NCBI GenBank assembly: GCA_017462825.1
Contig: JAFTQI010000022.1
Span: forward strand, 1 to 64,000
Origin: Clostridia bacterium
Lineage (GTDB): Bacteria; Bacillota_A; Clostridia; Christensenellales; Borkfalkiaceae
Length of the DNA: 64,000 nt
Direction of reading: 5' to 3'
The notes under the pieces are model-generated. The model had not been told where the DNA came from, searched no databases, and saw only the letters and a list, made by a program, of their open reading frames with translations. Both the position numbers and the translations under genes were made by a program. Of the stretch, positions 18,178-26,766 are shown in pieces. How positions within the stretch are numbered: the first letter of the stretch is position 1; every line of letters begins with the position of its first letter.

Positions 18178-19467
18178 ATGATTGATATCAATCTTATTCG
18201 GACGAACCCCGAACTCGTAAAAGCGAATATTGAAAAGAAATTCCAACACCACAAGCTTCCGCTCGTGGAAGAAGCGCTTGCGCTTGATACCCGTCGCCGC
18301 GCGTTGATTGCGGAAGGGGACGCGCTCCGTTCCGCCCGTAACACGCTTTCCAAACAGGTAGGCGCGTTGATGAAGGCGGGACAAAAAGACGAAGCGGAAA
18401 AAATCAAGGCGCAAGTAAAAGCGGACGCCGAACGTCTTGCCGCGATTGAAAAGGAAAACGAAGAAGTGGAAGCCGCGCTCAAAAAGACGATGATGGCGAT
18501 TCCCAATATCGTTGCCGACGACGTGCCTATCGGCAAGGACGATAGTGAAAACGTGGAATTACAGCGTTTCGGCGAAGCGGTTACGCCCGATTTCGAAATC
18601 CCGTATCATCTCGATATTTTGGAAAAATTGGACGGTATCGACGTGGATTCCGCGCGCCGTACTTCGGGACAAGGTTTCTACTATTTGACGGGCGATATCG
18701 CGCGTTTGCACTCGGCGGTGCTTACCTATGCGCGTGATTTTATGATTGACAAAGGCTTTACGTACGTGATTCCGCCGTATATGATTCACGGCGACGTCGT
18801 TTCGGGCGTAATGAGCTTTGACGAAATGGAAAATATGATGTACAAAATCGAAGGGGAAGATTTGTACCTTATCGGTACGTCCGAACACTCGATGATTGGT
18901 AGATTTATGGGACAAATCATTGACGGCGCGAAGCTTCCGCTCACGATGACGAGCTATTCCCCCTGCTTCCGTAAGGAAAAGGGCGCGCACGGTATTGAAG
19001 AACGGGGCATTTACCGTATTCATCAATTCGAAAAGCAGGAAATGATTGTCGTTTGCCGTCCAGACGAGAGCGATAGTTGGTATGAAAAGCTTTGGCAATA
19101 CACGGTAGAGCTTTTCCGTTCGCTCGATATCCCCGTAAGACAGCTCGGCTGCTGTTCGGGCGACTTGGCGGATTTGAAATACAAGAGCTGCGACGTAGAA
19201 GCGTGGAGTCCCAGACAACAAAAGTATTTTGAAGTGGGCTCTTGCTCCAACTTAACGGATGCGCAAGCGCGCCGTTTGGCGATTCGCTATAAGGATAGCG
19301 ACGGTAAAGTGAAATTGGCGCATACGCTCAATAATACGGTAGTTGCGCCGCCCCGTATGCTGATTGCGTTTGTGGAAAACCACTTACAAGCGGACGGCAG
19401 CGTAACGATTCCCGACGCGCTTCGCCCGTATATGGGTGGTAAGAGCGTGATTAACCCTACCAAATAA
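18178..19467 (+). CDS. serS: seryl-tRNA synthetase
   Basis: A 429-residue class II synthetase that charges tRNA-Ser (and the tRNA for selenocysteine where present). Residues 1-100 form the long two-helix coiled-coil arm that binds the tRNA variable arm. The catalytic core has GTSEHSMIG, motif 2 as CFRKEKGAHGIEERGIYRIHQFEK, and motif 3 NNTVVAPPRMLIAFVENH. Motif 2 differs from the common GSAGRDTRG version (here GAHGIEERG) and TSEH replaces the more usual TSEV/TAE; this variant subtype is one I associate with secondary or clostridial SerRS. Length is normal. ATG 18178 is preceded by AGAGGTG. Confidence 0.93.
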   Translation: MIDINLIRTNPELVKANIEKKFQHHKLPLVEEALALDTRRRALIAEGDALRSARNTLSKQVGALMKAGQKDEAEKIKAQVKADAERLAAIEKENEEVEAALKKTMMAIPNIVADDVPIGKDDSENVELQRFGEAVTPDFEIPYHLDILEKLDGIDVDSARRTSGQGFYYLTGDIARLHSAVLTYARDFMIDKGFTYVIPPYMIHGDVVSGVMSFDEMENMMYKIEGEDLYLIGTSEHSMIGRFMGQIIDGAKLPLTMTSYSPCFRKEKGAHGIEERGIYRIHQFEKQEMIVVCRPDESDSWYEKLWQYTVELFRSLDIPVRQLGCCSGDLADLKYKSCDVEAWSPRQQKYFEVGSCSNLTDAQARRLAIRYKDSDGKVKLAHTLNNTVVAPPRMLIAFVENHLQADGSVTIPDALRPYMGGKSVINPTK

Positions 19468-19476
19468 GAAAGACGA

Positions 19477-19500
19477 TGGGAACGGCAAACGCCGTTCCCA
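19477..19500 (+). terminator. intercistronic hairpin after serS
   Basis: TGGGAACGGC (19477-19486), loop AAAC, GCCGTTCCCA (19491-19500). No T-run follows, so it may stabilise the serS message or attenuate rather than end transcription. Confidence 0.5.
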
Positions 19501-19519
19501 AATACTGTTATACGGATTT

Positions 19520-20476
19520 ATGAAATATTTATTTTTCGATATCGAATGCGCGGGCGTTTTCAAAAACGTAGCGAAAATTTGCGCGTTCGGATACTGTCTT
19601 ACCGACGAACAATTTAATATACTCGAAAAGCAGGATATTCTCATCAATCCGCAGGGTGGATTTCATCTTACCGACAGGAAAGGGGAGCAAGGCATCGTGC
19701 TTCCCTATAAGTACGAAGATTTCAAGAAATATCCCGCGTTCAAAGCGCAAGCCGAGCGTATTTACGGGCTATTGCAAGACGAGAACACGTTGGTGGTGGG
19801 ACACGCCGTGCAAAACGACGTGAAATATCTCAATTTGGAGAGTCACCGTTTTCATCTTCCGTCCTTTTGTTTCCGTTTTGCCGATACGCAGTTTTTGTAT
19901 ATGAACGTCATCGGGGATTTTTCCCGTCAATACGGATTGGGCGCAATCGCCGAGCGTTTGGGTGTGGAATTTACGCCGCACCGAGCGGTAGACGACGCGT
20001 ACGCGACGATGAAAGTGGCGCAAGCAATGTGCAAGGCGGAAAATCTTACTTTACAGGGCTTGATTGAAAAATACGCCGTTACGACGGGCGAGATAGAAAA
20101 TTACGAGATTACGCAAACCACCTCCGAAGCGTTCCAAAAGTATAAAGCGGAACGGGAAAAGGCAAAGGAAGAAAGAGAGCGCGCAAGAGCGCAATTCCAT
20201 ATCTTTGCAGACAGGGAAAAACGCAAACGCGCGAAAGAAGGTAAACTCAAAGATAAGTTCGTATGTTTTTCCCACGCGGTCGAATTGCAAACGCCGCTTG
20301 CCAAAAAATTACTCAAAGCCGCGTTCGATAACGCCGCAAGGCTTACCTACCGCGCGGAAGAGTGCGATTTTTACGTGTGTTTCGAAACGGAGAATTGTCC
20401 GCGCAAAAAATCGGTGCTGGAACGGAATACCCCCGTGTTCACGCCCGAAAGCTTTGCCGAATATTTAGGAGTATAA
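19520..20476 (+). CDS. DnaQ-like 3'-5' exonuclease with BRCT-like tail
   Basis: A 318-residue protein. Residues 1-170 are a DEDDh exonuclease domain: FFDIECAG (D and E of Exo I at residues 7 and 9), VVGHAVQND (Exo II Asp), and HRAVDDAYATMK (Exo III His and Asp). A highly charged helical linker (residues about 205-245, alternating Lys/Glu/Arg) leads to an 80-residue C-terminal domain that looks like a BRCT fold. Such proteins are thought to act in DNA repair or in proofreading together with PolC-type polymerases. The gene lacks a good ribosome site and starts 52 bp after serS, 3 bp before rsmF, which suggests translation from a shared message. Confidence 0.78.
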   Translation: MKYLFFDIECAGVFKNVAKICAFGYCLTDEQFNILEKQDILINPQGGFHLTDRKGEQGIVLPYKYEDFKKYPAFKAQAERIYGLLQDENTLVVGHAVQNDVKYLNLESHRFHLPSFCFRFADTQFLYMNVIGDFSRQYGLGAIAERLGVEFTPHRAVDDAYATMKVAQAMCKAENLTLQGLIEKYAVTTGEIENYEITQTTSEAFQKYKAEREKAKEERERARAQFHIFADREKRKRAKEGKLKDKFVCFSHAVELQTPLAKKLLKAAFDNAARLTYRAEECDFYVCFETENCPRKKSVLERNTPVFTPESFAEYLGV

Positions 20477-20479
20477 AAA

Positions 20480-21778
20480 TTGCTTTACGATTTGCCTGAA
20501 AAATTCATAGAAAATATGCGAAAACAGCTTCCCCAAACCGAGTGGGAAGCATTTTTTGCCACGTATGAAAACAAGCCGTATAAAGGGGTGCGGTTAAACC
20601 CGCTTAAAGGCAAGAAGGAAGATTTACGGGCGTTATTGCCTTTTTTGGGCGAGCCTATCGCTTGGGAAGAAAACGGTTTTTACACGGACGCGGAAAAATT
20701 GGGCGCAAGTCCCTTTCACGCGGCAGGGGTATTCTATTCGCAAGAGCCGTCGGCTATGTCCGCCGCGCCCTTGTTGACCGTAAAGGCAGGGGAAAGAGTG
20801 CTCGATTTATGCTCCGCGCCGGGGGGTAAGGGAACGCAACTTGCCTGTAAAATGCAGGGGGAAGGGCTTATCGTATTAAACGAGCCGATGGAAAACCGCG
20901 CGAAGATTTTATCGCAAAACGTGGAGAGATTGGGGATAAAAAACGCCGTGGTTACTTGTGAAACGCCCGAAAGACTATCCGAGAAATTTGCGGGGTATTT
21001 CGATAAAATACTCGTGGACGCGCCCTGTTCGGGAGAAGGTATGTTCCGCAAAAACACGGACGAAGCGTTGAAGGAGTGGAGCGAAGAAAACGTGGCCCTT
21101 TGCGCGCGCAGGCAAAGCCGTATTTTAAACGAAGCGACGAAAATGCTCAAAAAAGGCGGTTTGCTCGTGTATTCTACCTGTACGTTTGCTTTCGACGAAG
21201 ACGAAGGGCAGGTGCAATCGTATTTGCAAGGACACCCGTATATGCGGCTTGTCAAGCAGGAGAAATTGTATCCGCATAAAATCAAAGGCGAAGGGCATTT
21301 TGTGGCGCTGTTCGAGCGCTTGGATGAAGGGGAAACGGCGGACGTAAAGTTGGCGAAACCCGTCATCAGCCGCACCGCTGAAAAGGTCTACGCCGATTTT
21401 GAAAAAAGCTTTTTTAACGCGCTTTTTGCCAAGAATTTGCACGAAGTAAACGGAACGTTATACGCCCTGCCCGATAACGTATTCGATTGGCGCGGGCTGC
21501 AAGTATTGCGCGTAGGGATACGTTTGGGAGAAGTAAAAAACGGGCGGTTCGAGCCGAGCCACTCTTTGGCGATGTGCGCGCAAAAAGCCGAGTGCAAAAA
21601 CGTAGTGGAATTACCGCAAACGGACGCGCGTTTGGAAAAATACTTACGCGGCGAAACGCTGGACGCGGACGCGGAGAACGGTTGGTGTATCGTATGCGTA
21701 GACGGGTATCCCTTGGGCTTGGGTAAAGCGGTGAACGGCGTTATCAAAAATCACCTGCCGAAAGGGTTAAGGCGGTGA
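20480..21778 (+). CDS. rsmF: 16S rRNA (cytosine-C5) methyltransferase, RsmF family
   Basis: A 432-residue NOL1/NOP2/Sun-family enzyme that methylates cytosine C5 in rRNA using S-adenosylmethionine. Visible are the SAM-binding block VLDLCSAPGGKGTQLA near residue 113, the active-site PCSGEGMF with the first conserved Cys, and YSTCTF with the second. The C-terminal RNA-binding domain ends with the typical KNHLPKGLR. The start is TTG 20480 with TAGGAG at 8-nt spacing; no ATG fits. The stop codon TGA (21776-21778) is made by the first bases of repeat A1. Confidence 0.9.
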   Translation: MLYDLPEKFIENMRKQLPQTEWEAFFATYENKPYKGVRLNPLKGKKEDLRALLPFLGEPIAWEENGFYTDAEKLGASPFHAAGVFYSQEPSAMSAAPLLTVKAGERVLDLCSAPGGKGTQLACKMQGEGLIVLNEPMENRAKILSQNVERLGIKNAVVTCETPERLSEKFAGYFDKILVDAPCSGEGMFRKNTDEALKEWSEENVALCARRQSRILNEATKMLKKGGLLVYSTCTFAFDEDEGQVQSYLQGHPYMRLVKQEKLYPHKIKGEGHFVALFERLDEGETADVKLAKPVISRTAEKVYADFEKSFFNALFAKNLHEVNGTLYALPDNVFDWRGLQVLRVGIRLGEVKNGRFEPSHSLAMCAQKAECKNVVELPQTDARLEKYLRGETLDADAENGWCIVCVDGYPLGLGKAVNGVIKNHLPKGLRR

Positions 21779-21927
21779 AGTCTTTACGCTATGCGTAAAA
21801 GTGAAGTGTTTTGTCCGTGAAACGGACAAAAAGTAATTGCTAATATTTATAACAGTCGCAACTGTAACCAAAGGTTGCAACTTCACTTTGACGAAGTCAA
21901 AACTTCACTTATTACGGGAACTTCACC
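21774..21927. repeat. family A intergenic repeat, copy 1
   Basis: Bounded by GGTGAAG (21774-21780) and CTTCACC (21921-21927) as inverted ends. Inside are several direct copies of (A)ACTTCAC separated by short variable hairpins (a TTTACGC/GCGTAAA type, TTGTCCG/CGGACAA, GCAAC..GTTGC, and TTGAC-GAA-GTCAA). The core with AGTAATTGCTAATATTTATAACAG is shared with copy 2. Confidence 0.85.
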
Positions 21928-21963
21928 TATTTTTCGCTTCCATATAATAATATAATAAAAATA

Positions 21964-21994
21964 ACACCGCCTCGGCTGTTTGCCGAGGCGGTGT
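21964..21994 (-). terminator. terminator of the large surface lipoprotein gene
   Basis: A 13-bp stem ACACCGCCTCGGC (21964-21976) / GCCGAGGCGGTGT (21982-21994). Read leftwards it runs into a T-rich tract; it may also stop readthrough from rsmF. Confidence 0.85.
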
Positions 21995-22009
21995 GTTTAT
22001 GCTAACGCA

Positions 22010-25000
22010 TTATTTGGTTTTTTTGGATTTCTTTTCCTTTTTCGCTTTTTTCGTTTTTTCCACAACGATACCGCGTTTTTTACGACGGCGCGCAATCGCT
22101 TTGCGGAGAATAAGGCTCATTACCGTAAGGACGAGAACTGCGGCGATGGCAATCGAGCTTGCAAGAAGCCAAGCGTTCGTTTCGTTTTCGTCGGTTTCTT
22201 CCTCTTCTTCTTCCGTTTCTTCTTCTACGGCGTCTTTGCTAACAGCCGTTTCCAAAGGCGAGTAGTCTGCAAATACGGTATATTTATCCGCGCTTTCCAG
22301 GTAAATCACCGATTCGGTGTACGCCGTTGCGTCGTAGCTTTCGTAAGAGTTGCCAACTTTGTTGTCGTCAATCGTTTCGTCGTAACGGAAGTATTTTGCG
22401 CTATCGTAGAACGAGAACACGCTTTCAAACTTCGTTGCGCCGTCTTCCTTTTCGTCGAGCATTGTTGCCCACGTGGTGGAGTTCAAATCATCGGGAGTCC
22501 ACGAATCGAACATCACGTAAGAACCTGCGGTGAGAGAGCTGCCTTCACGCGCGCCGTTCCAAAGTTCCAAACGGTAGTTCTTTGCGTTTTCGCCCGTATG
22601 GATATAGAAGGTAACGGTTATCCACTCGCCGTTCGTATCGCCGATAGTGAAGTGCAAATCCTTCGCTTCTTCCGCAGCGTATCTGGGCGAGAGCGCGGAT
22701 ACGGTGGAGAAGTCGTATACTTTCGTTTCGTTGTTGCTGTACGCATACGCCGATTTCGTTGCTTCGTCGTAGTTGTAGAACGCCACTCTGTCGTTGCCGT
22801 CGTGCTTCCAATTATCCGAGTATTCGTAATCGGTTGCCAAATCGTCAAGCATCAGATTTTTGCTGTCCGCGTCGTATTCGTAAGCGGCAAGGTTGGCAAA
22901 ATACGTTTCGGTATCTACGCCTGCCGCGCCGCTCCAATTCGGGTTGACTTTATAAAGTCCGTTCTTTTGGAGCTTGAACGCTACGTCCGTTTTAGAGTTG
23001 AAATTCTTGGTGTCGGTAGGGTCTTTCGCGCAAACGTTGCCGTCTTTGTCGTACCAATAGGTTACCTTTCTTTCAATGGAGAGCGCGTTGTTATAGTTGT
23101 CGTCGTCCATATCGATAAGATAGATATTTGCGGTTGCGCCTGCCGAAACTTTTACGCGCATAGAAATCGTTTTATACGTGCTTGCGGAGATAGTGGTGGA
23201 CGCGCCGATAAAGCCGTACGATTTATCCGAAGCCGTTTCGTTGTAAATCACGAGCGGTTGCGTTGCCTCGTTGCCGATAAGGCTATTCCACGTTGCGCCC
23301 GTTCCGCCGATTTTTTCAAGGATGTTGTTGTAGTTCTTCGTCGCTGCGTATTGCTTGTTGAGCAAGCCTGCCGTAGCGAGCTTGTTCGATTCCAAGCTGC
23401 TGCCGCCGCCGATGAACGCGCTGTCGCTGTATACGCCCGTATAGTTCTTGGTTTTCGCAAAACCGTCTTTGATGCTGGCTTGTTCCAACGAACCCGCCGC
23501 GTCGAAACCGCTGTCCGTTTGAATTTCTTCTTCCGGTTCTTCCACCGTTACGATTTTGGTATAAGAGCCGCTTGCCGCGCAGTCGAATTCCGCTTTATCC
23601 AATACTTTCGATTGGAAATTCGCAAACGCCGCAAAACCTTCGAAGAAGGAAGATTTGGTGGCGGAAATCAAACCGCTGGTCGGACCGAACGAAAGGGTAA
23701 GCTTTGCGGTTTGCGTACTTTCCGTCTTATTGTCGAAGAAGAAGAAAATTTGTTGCCAACCGTCGGTATCGGAGTCTTCTTCCACAACCGTCGTCGTGTC
23801 AAGACTTGCGATTTCTTGCGCCGAAGCAAAATCTTCGTTGTCAAATACAAGCTTGATGCCTGCGCCCGTGTGTCCTTTCATTTCCGACGTCTTTACGTAG
23901 AAGGAAATTGCAGAATAGCCTGCGGGAACGGAAATCGTTTTGTCTGCTTTATACGCCGCGCCGTTCTTGGAAAGGAACAGGAACGCGTTGCTGTCGCCAA
24001 GGAAATCGTCGTCTGCGAAATAGTTGTTGTACACCGCTTTTTGCGTATCGTCGCCGCTTGCAAGGTTTGCAAGGTTGTACGCTTGATACAAATCGCTCGT
24101 CGTGTTCAGGGGCGCGGTGAGCGCGGGGATAAGCTTGCCTACGCCGTCTACCGTGCTGTATTCTACGCCGCTCGTATTCTTTTCGGTGGTAGCTTTACCT
24201 GCCAAATCGCTTACGTCCAATGCGCCAAAGCCGCTGCCCACTTCATAGAAATCGAGCGCAAACTGTTTCGCATCCGTTTTGTTGGCGTATACCGTCTTGT
24301 TGTCTTCGTCGCCGAAATTAAACGTTTCGTACCCGTCGGTGCTTACGCTTTCCGATACGATTTCGCAAGAGATGTCGTCGAAGAACGCATAGCCGTTGAC
24401 GTATTCTTCCTTGTTCGTACCGCCGCTTTGACCAAGACCGAGCACCATCGAGAAGGTGGAGTCCGCAAACGAAGAGGCGGAAAGTACGAATTCGTATTTC
24501 GTCCAAGCGTCTACGTTGATATTTTTGATTTCAAGCGGTTCTAACGTTTTACCGCCTACGGTATGGTTAATAAGGATATACGCGCCCTTGTTATACGCGG
24601 ACGTATCTTCTTCGTTGTTGGCGGAAGAGCCGACAAGTTCGCTCGTTTTCACCCAAACGGAGAATTTCGCCGTTTCGCCCGCTTTCACCGTAACGGTGGA
24701 AGAAGACGTCATTTTTTGCGCTGTACCGATATAGGTATCCGTCTTTTTCTCGTTGTGAATCATCAACACGCGGGAATCTTCCGATTCGGGGCGAGCTTCG
24801 GGATTGGCGAGCGCCGTCTTATTGCCGTCCGCGTCTTCCACGAGAGGCAAATCGTCCACGTCGATATTGAACGATTCGTAGAAATCCAAATCGGTAATCT
24901 TACGGTCGTCGTTCGCGTCGTCGTCTTTCCAAGCTTCGTAATATTCCAGCTTGTCCTTCGTCGTCATAACGCTCCATTTTTCCGCAGCCTGTTCTTCGGT

Positions 25001-25390
25001 AAGCTCGGCGGGGGATACGTCGATACCCGACGTAGTAAGGTCTTTCCACTTATCTTCGTCCACGTCGATAATACCGCTCGCCGCGTCCGAGGAGGGCGCG
25101 GTACCGCTGGATACGGAGTTGGTCGTTTTCGTCCAACCGGTCATAGAAGTCACGACGGGTTTTGCCGCGTCGTACGCATTGAGCGCAAACGTGCTGTTGA
25201 TAATCAGTTCGTTATCGTCTACGACGACTTCTTCATCGTCTTCTTCCGTCTCCGTCTCCGTTTCCGTAGAAGTATCCGTTTCTTCTTCGTCTTCGTCGCA
25301 AGAAGAGAACGCCACGGTTACGGACGTTGCCATCAACAAGGAGAGAAGCAATGCAAGAAACTTCTTGCTGTTTTTTTCGTTTCCTTTCAT
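22010..25390 (-). CDS. large surface lipoprotein with C-terminal membrane anchor
   Basis: A 1126-residue exported protein. The N-terminus (KKFLALLLSLLMATSV) is a signal peptide ending in FSSC, a relaxed lipobox with Cys31 as lipid site, followed by an Asp/Glu/Thr stretch typical of lipoprotein linkers. The body is a series of beta-rich domains with repeated phrases such as SYGFIGASTTISAS and TISMRVKVSAGATANIYL, which resemble carbohydrate-binding or jelly-roll modules. Near the end an acidic linker is followed by a membrane helix (AWLLASSIAIAAVLVLTVMS) and a Lys/Arg-rich tail, so both ends may hold the protein at the membrane. I chose the ATG at 25390; the TTG at 25429 has no ribosome site. 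No enzymatic signature is seen. Function unknown, possibly glycan capture. Confidence 0.72.
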   Translation of the reverse strand: MKGNEKNSKKFLALLLSLLMATSVTVAFSSCDEDEEETDTSTETETETEEDDEEVVVDDNELIINSTFALNAYDAAKPVVTSMTGWTKTTNSVSSGTAPSSDAASGIIDVDEDKWKDLTTSGIDVSPAELTEEQAAEKWSVMTTKDKLEYYEAWKDDDANDDRKITDLDFYESFNIDVDDLPLVEDADGNKTALANPEARPESEDSRVLMIHNEKKTDTYIGTAQKMTSSSTVTVKAGETAKFSVWVKTSELVGSSANNEEDTSAYNKGAYILINHTVGGKTLEPLEIKNINVDAWTKYEFVLSASSFADSTFSMVLGLGQSGGTNKEEYVNGYAFFDDISCEIVSESVSTDGYETFNFGDEDNKTVYANKTDAKQFALDFYEVGSGFGALDVSDLAGKATTEKNTSGVEYSTVDGVGKLIPALTAPLNTTSDLYQAYNLANLASGDDTQKAVYNNYFADDDFLGDSNAFLFLSKNGAAYKADKTISVPAGYSAISFYVKTSEMKGHTGAGIKLVFDNEDFASAQEIASLDTTTVVEEDSDTDGWQQIFFFFDNKTESTQTAKLTLSFGPTSGLISATKSSFFEGFAAFANFQSKVLDKAEFDCAASGSYTKIVTVEEPEEEIQTDSGFDAAGSLEQASIKDGFAKTKNYTGVYSDSAFIGGGSSLESNKLATAGLLNKQYAATKNYNNILEKIGGTGATWNSLIGNEATQPLVIYNETASDKSYGFIGASTTISASTYKTISMRVKVSAGATANIYLIDMDDDNYNNALSIERKVTYWYDKDGNVCAKDPTDTKNFNSKTDVAFKLQKNGLYKVNPNWSGAAGVDTETYFANLAAYEYDADSKNLMLDDLATDYEYSDNWKHDGNDRVAFYNYDEATKSAYAYSNNETKVYDFSTVSALSPRYAAEEAKDLHFTIGDTNGEWITVTFYIHTGENAKNYRLELWNGAREGSSLTAGSYVMFDSWTPDDLNSTTWATMLDEKEDGATKFESVFSFYDSAKYFRYDETIDDNKVGNSYESYDATAYTESVIYLESADKYTVFADYSPLETAVSKDAVEEETEEEEEETDENETNAWLLASSIAIAAVLVLTVMSLILRKAIARRRKKRGIVVEKTKKAKKEKKSKKTK

Positions 25391-25617
25391 ACAACCACCT
25401 TTTTTGGTATTTGTTTTTTGCTGTTTCAACGGGGGAATTTCCGTTTTTACAAGCGTTCAAATTCCCACGCTATATTATTTTAATACAAAATCGATTTATA
25501 AGCAAGCGTTTCTGGCGTAAAAAGCGGGAAAAAGTTTGATAAATTGCAAAAAAATACGCAAAATACAAGTGAAAGATAAGGGGAAATCGGAAAAGTTCTC
25601 CAAAGGAGAGTGAAAAA

Positions 25618-25983
25618 TTGACGGAAAAAACGGTGAGAACGGGTAAGCAAATATTTTGCGGCGGCGCGGTAGGGCTTGCGAACAGTTTGTTTGGCGGTGG
25701 CGGCGGTATGCTTGCCGTGCCGCTCTTGCAAAAAAACGGCTACGACGAGAAGGGCGCGCACGCTACGGCAATTTTGGTGATTTTGCCCGTTTCCGCGTTC
25801 TCGTTTTTGCTGTACTTTTTGCGCGGATTTTACGATTTTTCGGTGCTGATACCGACGGCGATAGGCGTAACGGCAGGCGGCGTTTTAGGCGCAAAATTAT
25901 TGGGCGGTTTACAGGTAAAGACGGTGCGGTTGCTGTTTGCCTTTTTACAGGCGGCGGCAGGGGTGTTTCTCTTTTTCAGGTGA
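25618..25983 (+). CDS. half-size TSUP (TauE/SafE) membrane protein, N-type half
   Basis: A 121-residue protein with about three or four membrane helices. GLANSLFGGGGGMLAVPLL is the characteristic loop of TauE/SafE exporters, normally present twice in proteins of about 250 residues. Start TTG 25618 with AAAGGAGA 8 nt upstream. Its partner half lies at 26136-26498, the two being separated by repeat A2. They probably assemble as a heterodimer equal to one full transporter for small anions or organosulfur compounds (inference). The stop TGA is provided by the first bases of the repeat. Confidence 0.75.
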   Translation: MTEKTVRTGKQIFCGGAVGLANSLFGGGGGMLAVPLLQKNGYDEKGAHATAILVILPVSAFSFLLYFLRGFYDFSVLIPTAIGVTAGGVLGAKLLGGLQVKTVRLLFAFLQAAAGVFLFFR

Positions 25984-26126
25984 AGTTTTTTGTCCTTTTC
26001 ACGGACAAAAAGTAATTGCTAATATTTATAACAGCCACAACTGCAACCGAAGGTTGCAACTTCACTTCGGTGTAGCCGAAACTTCACTACGCAGTAACTT
26101 CACTTTGACGACAGTCAAAACTTCAC
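25979..26126. repeat. family A intergenic repeat, copy 2
   Basis: Starts GGTGAAG at 25979 and ends CTTCAC at 26126. It shares the long core AGTAATTGCTAATATTTATA and the GCAACC..GGTTGCAACTTCAC part with copy 1, but has different small hairpins between its ACTTCAC units (TCGGTGTAGCCGA, and TTGACGACAGTCAA). It sits between the two TSUP halves. Confidence 0.85.
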
Positions 26127-26135
26127 TTTTTACAT

Positions 26136-26498
26136 ATGTCCTTTTATCTCTATTTATTGCTTGGATTTATAGGCGGGATTCCCGCAGGTATGGGTATGGG
26201 CGGCGGAACGGTTACCATACCCCTTTTAACGATTGTCGGGGGTGTGGAGCAAAAGATAGCGCAATGCGCCAATTTGTTTTCCTTTTTGCCGATGAGCGTC
26301 GGGGCGTTGCAAACGCACGCGAAAAACGGGCTTTTGAAAACGGAAGGGATTTTATGGGTAATCTTGCCGGCGTTGCTTTTGTCCGCATTGGGCGCAACGG
26401 CAGCGGCGGCTTTGCCGTCGGACGTTTTGGCAAAGGGGTTCGGTGTATTTTTGCTAGGGTTATCTCTTTTTACCTTTTTCAAAACCTTGGGAGAATAA
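26136..26498 (+). CDS. half-size TSUP (TauE/SafE) membrane protein, second half
   Basis: A 120-residue protein with GFIGGIPAGMGMGGGTVTIPLL, the second-type TauE/SafE loop, and about three or four hydrophobic helices. It begins 9 bp after repeat A2. Ribosome site is poor, which suggests that it depends on the upstream gene or the repeat for expression. See the partner at 25618-25983. Confidence 0.75.
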   Translation: MSFYLYLLLGFIGGIPAGMGMGGGTVTIPLLTIVGGVEQKIAQCANLFSFLPMSVGALQTHAKNGLLKTEGILWVILPALLLSALGATAAAALPSDVLAKGFGVFLLGLSLFTFFKTLGE

Positions 26499-26606
26499 AG
26501 GACTGTTTTTAATAAAAAACAAGTGTCAAATCGTACAAAAAAACAAGCCGATTTTGTCGAAAATGAAAAAAAACGAAAAAAATGTAAAAAAAATTTGAAA
26601 ATAGTA

Positions 26607-26635
26607 TTTACAAAACGGGTTTTCTATGGTAAACT
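26607..26635 (+). promoter_or_regulatory. possible promoter of the Ppx/GppA gene
   Basis: TTTACA (26607-26612), 17-nt spacer, TAAACT (26630-26635), about 130 nt before the start codon. Confidence 0.5.
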
Positions 26636-26766
26636 ATGGGAAAAATCAAAATGGGGTAATAGGTACGATTATTCTAAATAATCGATAAAATGAGAGAAAC
26701 CCTGCGAAAAAAATGAAAAAAGCGAAATCCCGTTAGTGGACGTTCAAAAGAAGAGAGAGGTAAAAA

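Noticed and set aside
17955..18536. N-terminal extension of the P-type ATPase frame
   Set aside because: It overlaps serS in antisense; the ATG at 17954 has a strong ribosome site and a promoter just upstream.
21980..24544. 854-codon plus-strand frame opposite the surface lipoprotein
   Set aside because: Composition (Phe, Arg, Val runs) and lack of start signals; the minus-strand frame has a lipoprotein signal and membrane anchor.
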